Of a stretch of 64,000 nt of DNA, positions 32,737-41,863 are shown one piece after another. Position 1 is the first letter of the stretch; each line of letters begins with the position of its first letter. Source of the stretch: Alphaproteobacteria bacterium (lineage in GTDB: Bacteria > Pseudomonadota > Alphaproteobacteria > UBA6615). The position numbers and the translations under genes were made by a program. A model generated the notes under the pieces. That model was not told where the DNA came from. It did not search any database and saw only the letters and a list, made by a program, of their open reading frames with translations. The stretch spans positions 29,047 to 93,046 of the forward strand of contig SHVS01000004.1 of NCBI GenBank assembly GCA_009694135.1, written 5' to 3'.

Positions 32737-32761
32737 CGCTATTCTGGAACTAAACTAGAAC
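32733..32761 (+). promoter_or_regulatory. lexA promoter
   Basis: TTGACG (32733-32738, five of six to consensus) and TAGAAC (32756-32761, four of six) are spaced by 17 bases and located 98 bases upstream of the lexA ATG. The -10 element overlaps the SOS box, so bound LexA would block RNA polymerase. The -35 element overlaps the moeA stop codon. Confidence 0.6.
32747..32761 (+). promoter_or_regulatory. LexA operator (alphaproteobacterial SOS box)
   Basis: The sequence GAACTAAACTAGAAC is a perfect GAAC-N7-GAAC direct repeat, the known alphaproteobacterial LexA-binding motif. It overlaps the putative -10 region of lexA and so predicts autoregulation. I noticed no second copy elsewhere, although I did not search exhaustively. 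Confidence 0.85.
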
Positions 32762-32858
32762 ACGCATCAGGGTTGCCGGTTTGTTCTGGACTTCAGGGGC
32801 TTCACATGGGGTGAACCCCGGGGCCGGAAGGGCGGCGCCGCCACGAAGCGGGTCCTCG

Positions 32859-33572
32859 ATGCTCACGCGCAAACAGCACCAGCTACTGCTTTACGTCAGC
32901 GAGTTTCTCTCCCGGCAGGGTGTTTCGCCCTCCTTCGAGGAGATGAAGACGGCGCTCGGCCTGCGGTCCAAATCAGGTATCCACAGGTTGATCACAGGCC
33001 TGGAAGAGCGCGGTTTCATCCGTCGGCTACCGCATCGGGCGCGTGCGCTCGAGGTCCTGCGAACGCCCGATATGCAGAATGCGCCCACGCGTAGTGCTGC
33101 TGCCGGCTTCGCGCCCAAGGTCATTCAGGGAGATTTCCGCCGCGTGGCGGTCGAGCGCAGCAGCCCGCGCAGCGATGGTGGCGCAAGCCATGTGGAAGTG
33201 CCCATTCTCGGCAAGATTGCCGCCGGCACGCCTATCGAGGCCTTGCGCCAGACGGATATCAACATCGCGGTGCCGGCCGAGATGCTGCGCCGCGGCGAAT
33301 ATTTCGCTCTCTCGGTCGATGGTGATTCGATGGTCGACGCCGGCATTCTCGACGGCGATACGGTGATCCTCGAACGCTGTGACGATGCCGAGACCGGGGC
33401 GATCGTCGTCGCCATGGTCGATGGCTCGGAGGTAACGCTCAAGCGTCTGCGCAAGCGGCTCAATTCAGTCGCTCTCGAGCCGGCCAATCGCAACTACGAA
33501 ACCCGCATCTGCGGCCCCGAGCAGGTTACGGTGCAGGGGCGGCTGGTCGGGTTGATTCGCTCCTACCACTAG
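32859..33572 (+). CDS. lexA: SOS transcriptional repressor LexA
   Basis: 237 aa, the length of the alphaproteobacterial form. An N-terminal winged helix (MLTRKQHQLLLYVSEFL, PPSFEEMK-like PSFEEMKTALGLRSKSGIHRL) binds the SOS box. The autocleavage site Ala-Gly lies in GKIAAGTP; the catalytic Ser is in DGDSMVDAGILDGD and the Lys in VTLKRLRKRL. RecA filaments trigger cleavage on DNA damage. The frame opens at 32781, but the ATG at 32859 matches the conserved start. Its last 47 bases overlap the antisense comEC tail. Confidence 0.97.
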   Translation: MLTRKQHQLLLYVSEFLSRQGVSPSFEEMKTALGLRSKSGIHRLITGLEERGFIRRLPHRARALEVLRTPDMQNAPTRSAAAGFAPKVIQGDFRRVAVERSSPRSDGGASHVEVPILGKIAAGTPIEALRQTDINIAVPAEMLRRGEYFALSVDGDSMVDAGILDGDTVILERCDDAETGAIVVAMVDGSEVTLKRLRKRLNSVALEPANRNYETRICGPEQVTVQGRLVGLIRSYH

Positions 33573-35678
33573 CGCTCAGCCCGCCGGTGCCTGACCACGG
33601 ACGCGTGCCGCCGCCAGCGGCGCGATCGCGGATGGTGCCGTCGGCAAGCCAGAGCGCATGGCTGCCCGTGCGGCGTAACGTACGGCCGTCGATAACAAGC
33701 CGCGGTCGCGGGCAAGCGCCGAACACCATCTCAGTCGTGATCAGCACATCGGCGCGCCGGCAGTCTTCATCGATGGCCGCCGGGGAACGCACCAAGGCCA
33801 CCATCAAGCCTGCGGTCTGGTAGCTACAGCCGGTGGAATCTCAGGCGAGCGCGCCGCTTGTTCCTTCGCCGTTGCGCGGGAATACGCCGCCCCCGGATTT
33901 GACGCCGTCGCGCTCCAACCACACAAGGCGGTCGAAGCCATGGCTGCGCGTGGTCGAAAACAGTAAGCCTCCGCCAACTGCGCGCACCGCCACGAGACCG
34001 CCATCGTCAGAAACGAGCACATCCGGCGGCGGCGCCCTGAGGCCTAGAAAAACTGCGCCAGCGATCACCGGCACGCCCAGCAGCCGCCAAGGGCGTTTCC
34101 ACAGGCAAAGCCACACCAGACCCAACGCGGCGAGCGGGAGCGGCCAGGAATCGAGTGCCGGCACGAGATGGGTCGCTCCTGGCCAGGCGGCGACCGCGCG
34201 TGCACAGGCGTTGATCAGATCCAAGCCATAGGACATCGGCAGGAGGCCGTATTCTTCGAGGCCGAAGGGCATCAACAGGAAGGTGGCGATGATCCAGGGC
34301 ATCACCCACAGCGAAGTGGCCGGGATGGCGACAGCATTGGCAGCCAGCCCGTAGACCGCGATCCGATTGAAATGGAACAATCCGATGATCCCGGTGGACA
34401 GACCGGCCACGAGCGAACTGACCACCATGGACGCGACATAGAGCGACAGCTTGGTTGGCCCCGGCAGGGTTTTCAGCCAAAGTTTTAACCTCGGACCGAT
34501 CGCCTCATAGGCTGCGATCAGAGCCAGCATGGCGGCGAATGAGAGCTGAAAACTGGCGCCAAGTAGGGCTTCCGGTTCGAGCAGCAGCACGCCGATCGCC
34601 GCCCAGGCGAGTAAGCCGATTGAAAGCGCGATGCGGTCGACGAACACGCCGAACAGCACGATTCCGGTCATCAAGAATGCGCGCTCGGCGGGTACCTCGG
34701 ATCCTGACAGCAAGAGATAGGCGAAACCGGCCAGAGTGGCGGCACCGGCAGCCCATTTCTTGATCGGGAAGCGCAGCGCCACAGCCGGGACCAGGGCCAG
34801 GAGAGCGCGCAGCGCGAAGAACACCAGACCGACAATCAATCCGATATGCAGCCCTGAGATCGACAGCAGATGCTGCAACCCGGAATCGCGCATCGCGGTA
34901 ATGAGCTCTTTCGGCATCGCCCCGCGTTCGCCCATCATCAAGGCGGCTGCCAAGGCCCCGTCCTCCCCGGGCAGAGCCGCGGTCACACGCTGGTAGATGA
35001 CCTGCCGCAAGCGCTCGATCCAGGTCAAGAAACAGCATTTGGGGCGTGTTCCAGCACCTCTGGTCGCGAAAGCGGGAAACCGGTGGCCCCAATGCCGGCG
35101 AACCACAGATAGCGGCGGAAATCGAAGGCGCCCGGCGCCGCCGGTCCGGGCGGCGGGGTGAGCGTGGCCCGAATGCGCATGACATCCCCTGGCACCAAGC
35201 CGGCTACAGCGGCTTGGCTGAGGCGCAGGCGCACACGCCTAGGCGTAGCGCTTGGGTCAAGCCGGTCGATGCGTGGATCCCGGATAATCAGCCAGTCGGC
35301 ATCGTCTCGTGGAACGATGCGCTCGACCCGGCCTTGGATAGTGGCAAACGGTAACGCTCGGGTCAGGACCGGGGCCGCGACCCGCGCCGCGCGCAGTTCA
35401 GCGGCAGAAAAGCCGAGCGCGCAGGCGGCCAGGGCGATCAGCAGAGGAAGCGCCACCGACCGGCGCCAAGCCCAGAATAAAATAAGAGTTGCGGCCAGAG
35501 AACTTCCACCAACCCACGGCGGTGGCTCGCTCGGCAGCAGGAAATAGGTGCCGATGCCGACGGCCAGCGCCACCGGCAACCACAGCACCCAGCGTTCCTG
35601 TTCGAGCAGGAATTGCTGGGAGAGCCAGTCGGCGCGCGCCGCGCGTGCGGGCGCCAGCTCAAGGCCGGCGATAGTCAT
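33526..35678 (-). pseudogene. comEC: ComEC/Rec2 competence membrane protein, disrupted by a frameshift and an in-frame TGA
   Basis: Three open pieces together make one ComEC of about 715 residues. Piece 1 (start ATG 35678, runs to a TGA at 35025-35027) has the N-terminal membrane segment and OB-like DUF4131 region ending GAFDFRRYLWFAGIGATGFPLSRP. Piece 2, in a second frame (open until 33841), has the Competence domain (LLSISGLHIGLIVGLVFFAL and many helices) and the start of the beta-lactamase-like domain. Piece 3 continues in piece 2's frame past TGA 33841-33843 with DSTGCSYQTAGLMVALV, EDCRRADVLI and GSHALWL, the normal ComEC end. A one-base deletion near 35030-35035 explains the first lesion. 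The TGA replaces the Cys of the family CDxxGC motif. The slot between lexA and gltX is the usual one. The sequence is either a decaying gene or carries two sequencing errors. Confidence 0.85.
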
Positions 35679-35783
35679 GGTACCGCAAAGTATGCGTGGG
35701 CCTGGCGGCTCCAGCAAGAGCAAGCATTGAGGCGGTGTCACGGCGCGTGCTAACTAGCGCCGCCCCGGCTTTCTAGGAAAATT

Positions 35784-37160
35784 ATGACCGTCGTCACCCG
35801 CTTTGCTCCCTCGCCCACCGGTTCCCTGCACATCGGCGGGGCGCGCACGGCGCTGTTCAATTGGCTGTATGCCAGGCACCACGGCGGCCGGTTCCTGCTG
35901 CGCATCGAGGACACGGACCGGGAGCGCTCGACCCAAGCTGCGATCGACGCCATTCTGGATGGCCTCACCTGGCTCGAACTCGGCTGGGACGGCGAGCCGT
36001 TGTTGCAGTCGACCCGCGCCCCGCGGCACGCCGCCGTGGCGCTCGGGCTGCTTGCCTCCGACCGCGCTTATCCATGTTATTGCTCGCCGCAGGAGCTTGA
36101 GGAGATGCGCGCCCGCGCGCTCAAGGAAGGGCGTTCCAGCCGTTACGATGGACGCTGGCGCGATCGCGATCCCCAGGACGCGCCGCCCGGCGTCAAGCCG
36201 GTGGTGCGACTGCGCATGCCGCAGACCGGCGACACGGTCATCGTCGACCGCGTGCAAGGCGAAGTACGCGTCGCCAATGAGCAGCTCGACGACTTCGTGC
36301 TGCTGCGCGCCGATGGCACGCCGACCTATATGCTTTCGGTCGTGGTCGATGACTTCGACATGGGGGTGACGCATGTCATCCGTGGCGACGATCACCTGAC
36401 CAATGCCTTCCGCCAAAAGAACCTGATCGAGGCGTGCGGCTTTCCGGTTCCGGTCTACGCCCATCTGCCGCTGATCCATGGCGCCGACGGGGCCAAATTG
36501 TCGAAGCGGCATGGGGCGGTGAATGTCTCGGCCTATCGCGAGCTCGGTTATTTGCCGGCGGCGATGCGCAACTACCTGATGCGGCTTGGCTGGAGCCATG
36601 GCGACGCCGAGGTGATTTCCACCGAACAAGCGATCGCGTGGTTCGAGCTCGACCACATCGGCCATTCGGCCGCGCGCTTCGATCTGGCCAAGCTCGACCA
36701 TTTGAACGGCGTCTATATCCGCGCCACGGCGGAAGAAGAGCTTCTGCGCCAGGTCGCGCCGCTGATCGAGTCCAAACAGGGGCATGGCCTCGATGCTCCG
36801 GCGCGGGCGCGCATTCTCCGTGGCATGCCGGGATTGAAGCCGCGCGCCAAGACCCTGGTCGAGCTGGCTGAGAAGGCGGCGTTCTATGCGGTAGCTCCCA
36901 CGCAAATCACCGTCGGGGGGGCATGGCAACCAGCACTTGCGACGGCTACAGGAACGGCTCTCCAAGCAATTCCCGACAACCAATGGAGCACGAACACAAT
37001 TGAGCACTCAATCCGGCAGGTTGCGGGTGACCAGAACATTAAGCTCGGCGATCTGGCTAAGCCGCTTCGGATTATATTGACCGGCTCGACCGTTTCACCG
37101 CCATTGTTCGAGGTGATGGAAGCGCTAGGGAAAGAAGAAACCCTCGCCCGCCTCGCCTAA
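35784..37160 (+). CDS. gltX: Glutamyl-tRNA synthetase
   Basis: 458 aa class I synthetase. It has the HIGH-type motif [12 protein letters not shown], the EDTD motif, and KLSKR (GAKLSKRHG); the end [26 protein letters not shown] is the conserved anticodon-binding region. AGGAAA at 35774-35779 is the ribosome-binding site. Between about residues 375 and 445 the composition changes: lines at 36961 and 37021 are 52% GC with codons such as ACA, TCA and GGA that neighbours avoid, and the segment is hard to match with the usual Ala/Leu-rich family sequence. A seven-G run at 36915-36921 precedes it. Confidence 0.95.
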   Translation: MTVVTRFAPSPTGSLHIGGARTALFNWLYARHHGGRFLLRIEDTDRERSTQAAIDAILDGLTWLELGWDGEPLLQSTRAPRHAAVALGLLASDRAYPCYCSPQELEEMRARALKEGRSSRYDGRWRDRDPQDAPPGVKPVVRLRMPQTGDTVIVDRVQGEVRVANEQLDDFVLLRADGTPTYMLSVVVDDFDMGVTHVIRGDDHLTNAFRQKNLIEACGFPVPVYAHLPLIHGADGAKLSKRHGAVNVSAYRELGYLPAAMRNYLMRLGWSHGDAEVISTEQAIAWFELDHIGHSAARFDLAKLDHLNGVYIRATAEEELLRQVAPLIESKQGHGLDAPARARILRGMPGLKPRAKTLVELAEKAAFYAVAPTQITVGGAWQPALATATGTALQAIPDNQWSTNTIEHSIRQVAGDQNIKLGDLAKPLRIILTGSTVSPPLFEVMEALGKEETLARLA

Positions 37161-37252
37161 AGCACTATACGGTTATTTGCTGTTAATTCCTGCCGAGGCT
37201 AAATACCCGTTCGCATCTTTAGCCCTGACCAACCGAAACCGCGAGTGCACCC

Positions 37253-38587
37253 ATGACCACCAAGCTAGGCTCGGCCAAGCAGGGCGCTGCCGATAAATCC
37301 GACAGCGTGACCCTGACCGATAATCAGACGGGAAAGACATACACTTTCCCGGTGCTGACCGGGACTGACGGGCCGCGCGTGATCGACACTCGCAAGCTGT
37401 ATGCCGAGACCGGGATGTTCACCTACGACCCCGGCTACACCTCGACGGCGAGCTGCGAGTCCAAGATCACCTTTATCGATGGCGACGCCGGGGTGCTGCA
37501 ATATCGCGGCTATCCGATCGACGAGCTCGCCAAGCACAGCGATTTCATGGAGGTCTGCTACCTGCTCCTCGGCGGCGAGTTGCCGAAGGCCGAACAAAAA
37601 TCCGCCTTCGTGCGCGACGTCGGCAGCCATTCGATGGTTCACGAGCAGATGCAGTATTACTTCCGCGGGTTCCGGCGCGATTCTCACCCGATGGCGGTCA
37701 TGGTCGGCGCCGTCGGAGCCCTGTCCGCATTCTATCCGGAGTCTGCCGATGTCCGCAGCCCGGAACAGCGGCGCGACGCGCAGATCCGCTTGCTCGCCAA
37801 GGCGCCGACGCTCGCGGCGATGGCCTATAAATATTCGATCGGCCAGCCGTTCGTGTATCCGCGCAATGATCTCGGCTACGCCGCCAATTTCCTGCGCATG
37901 TGCTTCGCCATTCCGTCCGAGGATTATGTCGTCAAGCCTTCGGTGGCGCGGGCGATGGACCGCATCTTTATCTTGCACGCGGACCACGAGCAGAACGCGT
38001 CGACCTCGACCGTCCGCTTGGCCGGCTCCTCGGGCGCCAACCCGTTCGCCTGCGTGTCCGCCGGCATCGCCTCGCTGTGGGGGCCGGCGCATGGCGGCGC
38101 CAACGAGGCGGTGCTCAATATGCTGACCGAGATCGGCAGCAAGGACCGTATTCCCGAGTTCATCAAGAAGGCCAAGGACCAGACCAGTAATTTCCGCCTA
38201 ATGGGTTTCGGCCACCGGGTCTATAAGAACTACGATCCGCGCGCCGCCGTGCTGCGCGAGTCCTGCCACGAAGTTCTTGAAGAACTTGGCATGCGCGACG
38301 AGCCGCTGCTCGATTTGGCGATGGAGCTTGAGCGGATCGCGCTTGAGGACAAGTATTTCATCGAGCGCAAGCTGTACCCGAATGTCGATTTCTACTCGGG
38401 CATTCTCTATCGGGCGATGGGTTTCCCGACCTCGATGTTCACGGTGCTGTTCGCGGTCGCACGCATGGTCGGCTGGATCGCGCAATGGACCGAGATGATG
38501 GAAGACCCGGAGCATCGCATCGGCCGCCCGCGCCAGATTTATACCGGCCACAACCGCCGCAGCTACGTTCCTATCGCCGGCCGCTGA
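37253..38587 (+). CDS. gltA: Citrate synthase (type II, hexameric)
   Basis: 444 aa, the long Gram-negative NADH-sensitive form. Active-site blocks are [42 protein letters not shown] and YPNVDFYSG with its catalytic Asp. It condenses acetyl-CoA and oxaloacetate into the TCA cycle. The N-terminal Ser/Lys-rich stretch and beta-domain match alphaproteobacterial GltA. Its 3' end overlaps the convergent lpxB end by 17 bases. The 92-base upstream gap is AT-richer and likely holds its promoter. Confidence 0.98.
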   Translation: MTTKLGSAKQGAADKSDSVTLTDNQTGKTYTFPVLTGTDGPRVIDTRKLYAETGMFTYDPGYTSTASCESKITFIDGDAGVLQYRGYPIDELAKHSDFMEVCYLLLGGELPKAEQKSAFVRDVGSHSMVHEQMQYYFRGFRRDSHPMAVMVGAVGALSAFYPESADVRSPEQRRDAQIRLLAKAPTLAAMAYKYSIGQPFVYPRNDLGYAANFLRMCFAIPSEDYVVKPSVARAMDRIFILHADHEQNASTSTVRLAGSSGANPFACVSAGIASLWGPAHGGANEAVLNMLTEIGSKDRIPEFIKKAKDQTSNFRLMGFGHRVYKNYDPRAAVLRESCHEVLEELGMRDEPLLDLAMELERIALEDKYFIERKLYPNVDFYSGILYRAMGFPTSMFTVLFAVARMVGWIAQWTEMMEDPEHRIGRPRQIYTGHNRRSYVPIAGR

Positions 38588-39749
38588 GCGCGGCCAGCAC
38601 TGCTTCGGCCGCGCGCTCGAACGGAGGCTTTCCGTCCGGCAGCATACGACGCGTGGCTTCGGCAAACCCGTCGCGCTGCGCTGTCGCCGCCGAATTGGTC
38701 AATAGTCGCGCGCCTTCCTCCGCCAAGCGTTCCGGCGTGCAGTCTTGCTGGATCAGTTCTGGCACGACAGGCCGATCAAGTATGATGTTGACCAGGTCGG
38801 CGTATTTCACATGGACCAGTCGGCGGGCGATCCAGGCGGTCAGCGGATTGACCCGATAGGCGATCACATGCGGAACGCCGGCGGCGGCCAATTCGACCGA
38901 TACGGTGCCGGAGGTCGCGAGGGCGAGACTGCTTGCCGCGAATAAATCGGCGCGTTCCTGCGTTTCAATCACCAGCGGCACGTCTTCCCAGAACGCGGTT
39001 GCCGCGCGTAACTCAGTCTCATGTCCGGGTGCGGCGAGCAGTGCGGTCTTGAGTGCGGGATATGCCGCCTGCAGCTTACGCGCCGCCTCGGCCAATACCG
39101 GCAACATACGCGCGATCTCACCGGAGCGGCTGCCTGGCAGTAGCAAAAGCACGCGCCCACCGTTAGCCACTCCATGCCGGGCGCGGAATCCCTCTGCGTC
39201 GCCTTTCCCTGGCATGGCCGCCGGGTGTCCGACAAAGGTGCAGCGCATGTCTTTTGGCTCGAAATACTTGGGCTCGAACGGCAGCAGCGCCAGCAAGCGG
39301 TCGAACGTCTTGCGATAGGTATGGATGCGCCCCGGTCGCCAGGCCCAAAGCTGCGGCGCTACATAATGCAGCCGTGGGGCGCGGCGGCTTGCGACGCGGC
39401 TCATGACGCGCATGGCGAAAGAGGGAGCATCGATTGTGACGATCACGTCCGGATCGCGCCGCACGATATCGTCCGCTGTCTCCCGTATCCGGCGCAGCAA
39501 GCGCGGCAAGCGCGGCAGGGTTTCCAAAAGCCCCATGACCGACAGCTCGCGCATCGGAAACAGTGAGGCAAGCCCCTGCTCGGACATGCGCGCCCCGCCG
39601 ACGCCGGCAAAGCGCATGGGCTGGCCGCTGCGTCGGAGCGCGGCCATCAATCCGCCGCCGAGCTGGTCGCCCGAAACCTCGCCGGCAATCAGATAGACCA
39701 GCGGCCTGGCACCCTCCGCGGTTGCATCGCTCGCGCTGACCGTAATCAA
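38571..39749 (-). CDS. lpxB: Lipid-A-disaccharide synthase
   Basis: 392 aa GT19 glycosyltransferase that joins UDP-2,3-diacylglucosamine and lipid X. It has [67 protein letters not shown] and [11 protein letters not shown]. It is last in the lpx run and coupled to lpxI by an ATGA overlap (39746-39749). Confidence 0.97.
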   Translation of the reverse strand: MITVSASDATAEGARPLVYLIAGEVSGDQLGGGLMAALRRSGQPMRFAGVGGARMSEQGLASLFPMRELSVMGLLETLPRLPRLLRRIRETADDIVRRDPDVIVTIDAPSFAMRVMSRVASRRAPRLHYVAPQLWAWRPGRIHTYRKTFDRLLALLPFEPKYFEPKDMRCTFVGHPAAMPGKGDAEGFRARHGVANGGRVLLLLPGSRSGEIARMLPVLAEAARKLQAAYPALKTALLAAPGHETELRAATAFWEDVPLVIETQERADLFAASSLALATSGTVSVELAAAGVPHVIAYRVNPLTAWIARRLVHVKYADLVNIILDRPVVPELIQQDCTPERLAEEGARLLTNSAATAQRDGFAEATRRMLPDGKPPFERAAEAVLAALSGRR

Positions 39750-40567
39750 GATGGCGTCGCAAGGCCGATCAAGAACAGCCCGGCTTGATCCGCCGCCGCG
39801 ATCACGGCATCGCGTTGCAAAATGAGCGTGGCGCCCGCCGCGACCGCTACGCCGCGCAGCCCGGCCGAAGCCGCGCGTTCAATGGTGCGGATGCCGATGA
39901 CCGGCATGTCGACGCGCAATTCCTGATTTGGCTTCGGAAGTTTGACCAGCACGCCACCCGGGCCGCCGCGCCGTAAAGCTCCGGTGCGTTCGAGCAGCGC
40001 ATCGGTGCCTTCGACTGCTTCGACGCCGAGAACGATGCCTTGTTGCACCACCACGGATTGCGCCAGGTCGACGGCGCCCATCGCGCGTGCGACGGCGACA
40101 CCGCGCGCGATATCACTCTCGGCCATTGTGTCCGGCGCATGCGTGCCGATACGGCCGAGCGAAGCGATCTCGCCCGCGAGCAAATCCTGCGCCCCAATCA
40201 CGCGAAAGCCTTCCTTGTGCTCGAGTTCGCGGATGACTGCTTTGACCAGGGCATCGTCGCCCCCGCTCAACAGGCCACTGGCCAAAAAACGCAGCGCGCG
40301 CCCATCCGGCCGCAGGTCAGCGAGACTCGGGCGTCCAACCTTGCCGGCGATGACCAACTCGGCCACGCCGTTGTCGCGCAGGATTTGCAGCGCGGTTCCG
40401 ATGGCGCCTAACCGCACCCAAGCATGGGGCGCGTTGGCGACCAGCGCGGGCTCGGCATGGTTCTCGAGTGCGAGTATAAAGGCCTCGCGACCGGTGGCGC
40501 GGCAGGCGTCGAGAATTTTTCCCGGCAGCGAACCGCCGCCGGCGACGATCCCGAGCTTAGAGTGCAT
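39746..40567 (-). CDS. lpxI: UDP-2,3-diacylglucosamine pyrophosphatase LpxI
   Basis: 273 aa LpxI (formerly DUF1009). It has GIVAGGGSLP at the start, VIAGKVGRPSL, SGGDDALVKAV, GAVDLAQSVVVQQGIVLGVEAVEGTDALL and the catalytic-Asp region ELRVDMPVIG. It hydrolyses UDP-2,3-diacylglucosamine to lipid X, replacing the unrelated LpxH of gammaproteobacteria; this is an alphaproteobacterial marker. It overlaps lpxA by 11 bases. Confidence 0.96.
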   Translation of the reverse strand: MHSKLGIVAGGGSLPGKILDACRATGREAFILALENHAEPALVANAPHAWVRLGAIGTALQILRDNGVAELVIAGKVGRPSLADLRPDGRALRFLASGLLSGGDDALVKAVIRELEHKEGFRVIGAQDLLAGEIASLGRIGTHAPDTMAESDIARGVAVARAMGAVDLAQSVVVQQGIVLGVEAVEGTDALLERTGALRRGGPGGVLVKLPKPNQELRVDMPVIGIRTIERAASAGLRGVAVAAGATLILQRDAVIAAADQAGLFLIGLATPS

Positions 40568-41360
40568 CCGGACTCTTCGGCTGCAGTACGGCGCGCGCGG
40601 AATCGACCTTTAGGAATGCGCACACCTCGAGCACGGACGGAAATTCCTCATACACCTTGGTGACGTCTTCGATCCTCTGCGCGATGGTCCCTTCTTCGGC
40701 CGAGAAGATCAGCTTGAAGGCGGCGCGCAAGGCGTGAATTTCCTCACGCGAGAATCCGCGCCGCTTCATGCCGACGATATTGAGCCCGCTTAAGCGCGCG
40801 CGTTCACCCGTAGCGGAACCGAAGGGGATTAGGTCGTTCTCCACGCCCGACATGCCGCCGACCATGGCGTGCTTACCGATGCGCACGAATTGATGCACCG
40901 CCGACAAGCCGCCCAGGACCGAGTGGTCACCGACTTGGACATGTCCGCCGAGCGTTGCGCAATTGGCCATGATCACCTTGTTGCCGATGACACAGTCATG
41001 CGCGACATGCACCCCAACCATGAATAGATTATTGTCGCCGATGCGCGTCACCATGCCTCCACCGGTCGTGCCGGGATGCATGGTCACATGTTCGCGAATG
41101 ACATTATTCGCGCCGATCAGCAGCTCCGAAGGTTCGCCCTTGTATTTTAGATCCTGCGGCCGGTGGCCCAGCACCGCGAAGGGAAAAATCTCGCAATTCG
41201 GACCGATACGCGTCCGGCCGGCGATGACCACATGGCTGTGAATCCGCACGCCGTCGCCCAATTCGACATCGGAGCCGACAACCGAATAGGGGCCGATCGT
41301 GACATTGTCGCCGACGCGGGCGCCCGGTTCGACGACTGCGGTCGCGTGAATTGCGCTCAT
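40557..41360 (-). CDS. lpxA: UDP-N-acetylglucosamine acyltransferase LpxA
   Basis: 267 aa left-handed beta-helix of hexapeptide repeats (VEPGARVGDNVTIGPYSVVG and onward), with the catalytic histidine in HVAHDCVIG and GGMSGVENDLIPFG. It starts lipid A synthesis by 3-O-acylation of UDP-GlcNAc. The C-terminal helical region closes with VLEVCAFLKVDSARAVL. The ATG overlaps the fabZ stop as ATGA, and lpxI follows with an 11-base overlap. Confidence 0.97.
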   Translation of the reverse strand: MSAIHATAVVEPGARVGDNVTIGPYSVVGSDVELGDGVRIHSHVVIAGRTRIGPNCEIFPFAVLGHRPQDLKYKGEPSELLIGANNVIREHVTMHPGTTGGGMVTRIGDNNLFMVGVHVAHDCVIGNKVIMANCATLGGHVQVGDHSVLGGLSAVHQFVRIGKHAMVGGMSGVENDLIPFGSATGERARLSGLNIVGMKRRGFSREEIHALRAAFKLIFSAEEGTIAQRIEDVTKVYEEFPSVLEVCAFLKVDSARAVLQPKSPDAL

Positions 41361-41863
41361 GTGTAGTCAAGGATCATGGCGGTGAAGGTCGCTTCGGCCA
41401 CGATCGTGTCCCCAACCTTCCCGGTGCCATCGAACTTCCACACCGGCCCGCGTCGATGGCGCTTGATGACTTCGAGCAACAATGTATCGCCCGGCAAAAC
41501 CGGCCGCCGGAAGCGCCCGTTCTCGACACTCATGAAGTACACGAGCTTGCCGCGCGCGCGGTCGCCCAGAGTGGCAATAACCACGACCGCGGCGGTTTGC
41601 GCCATGGCCTCGATGATCAATACGCCCGGCATCACCGGCCGCGACGGAAAATGCCCCTGAAAGTATGGCTCGCCGAGTGTCACGTTTTTCACGCCGACGG
41701 CGCCATGGTCGCATACGAAATTGCGCACGCGGTCGATCATCAGAAAGGGATAGCGGTGGGGGATCATCTCCAGCACGCGCAGTGCGTCGAAGTCCATCCC
41801 CTCGTCCGTCATGGTCCTGTTCGTTCCGACATCATTCATGGCGTGTGGCTTAGCGCTCCTCAT
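41357..41863 (-). CDS. fabZ: 3-hydroxyacyl-ACP dehydratase FabZ
   Basis: 168 aa hot-dog fold. It has PHRYPFLMIDRV, the catalytic His in GHFPSRPVMPGVLIIEAMAQTAAVV with its Glu, and KVDNARF-like SVENGRFRRPVLPGD. It dehydrates 3-hydroxyacyl-ACP and competes with LpxA for the same substrate pool, which explains linkage. Three starts are possible: ATG 41863 (ATGA overlap with lpxD), ATG 41839, or an internal Met about residue 23; I keep the longest. Confidence 0.95.
   Translation of the reverse strand: MRSAKPHAMNDVGTNRTMTDEGMDFDALRVLEMIPHRYPFLMIDRVRNFVCDHGAVGVKNVTLGEPYFQGHFPSRPVMPGVLIIEAMAQTAAVVVIATLGDRARGKLVYFMSVENGRFRRPVLPGDTLLLEVIKRHRRGPVWKFDGTGKVGDTIVAEATFTAMILDYT

Noticed and set aside
33836..33843. 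Selenocysteine insertion at the comEC TGA
   Set aside because: ComEC is not a known selenoprotein, the same locus has a separate frameshift, no clear bacterial SECIS hairpin follows at the right distance, and no sel genes are in the window. Nonsense mutation is simpler.
35025..35045. Programmed -1 frameshift joining the two comEC parts
   Set aside because: There is no X-XXY-YYZ slippery heptamer at the junction and no downstream pseudoknot that I can see; the gene also has a second lesion.
35754..37007. Long minus-strand open frame antisense to gltX
   Set aside because: Shadow frame over a conserved synthetase with all catalytic motifs on the plus strand.
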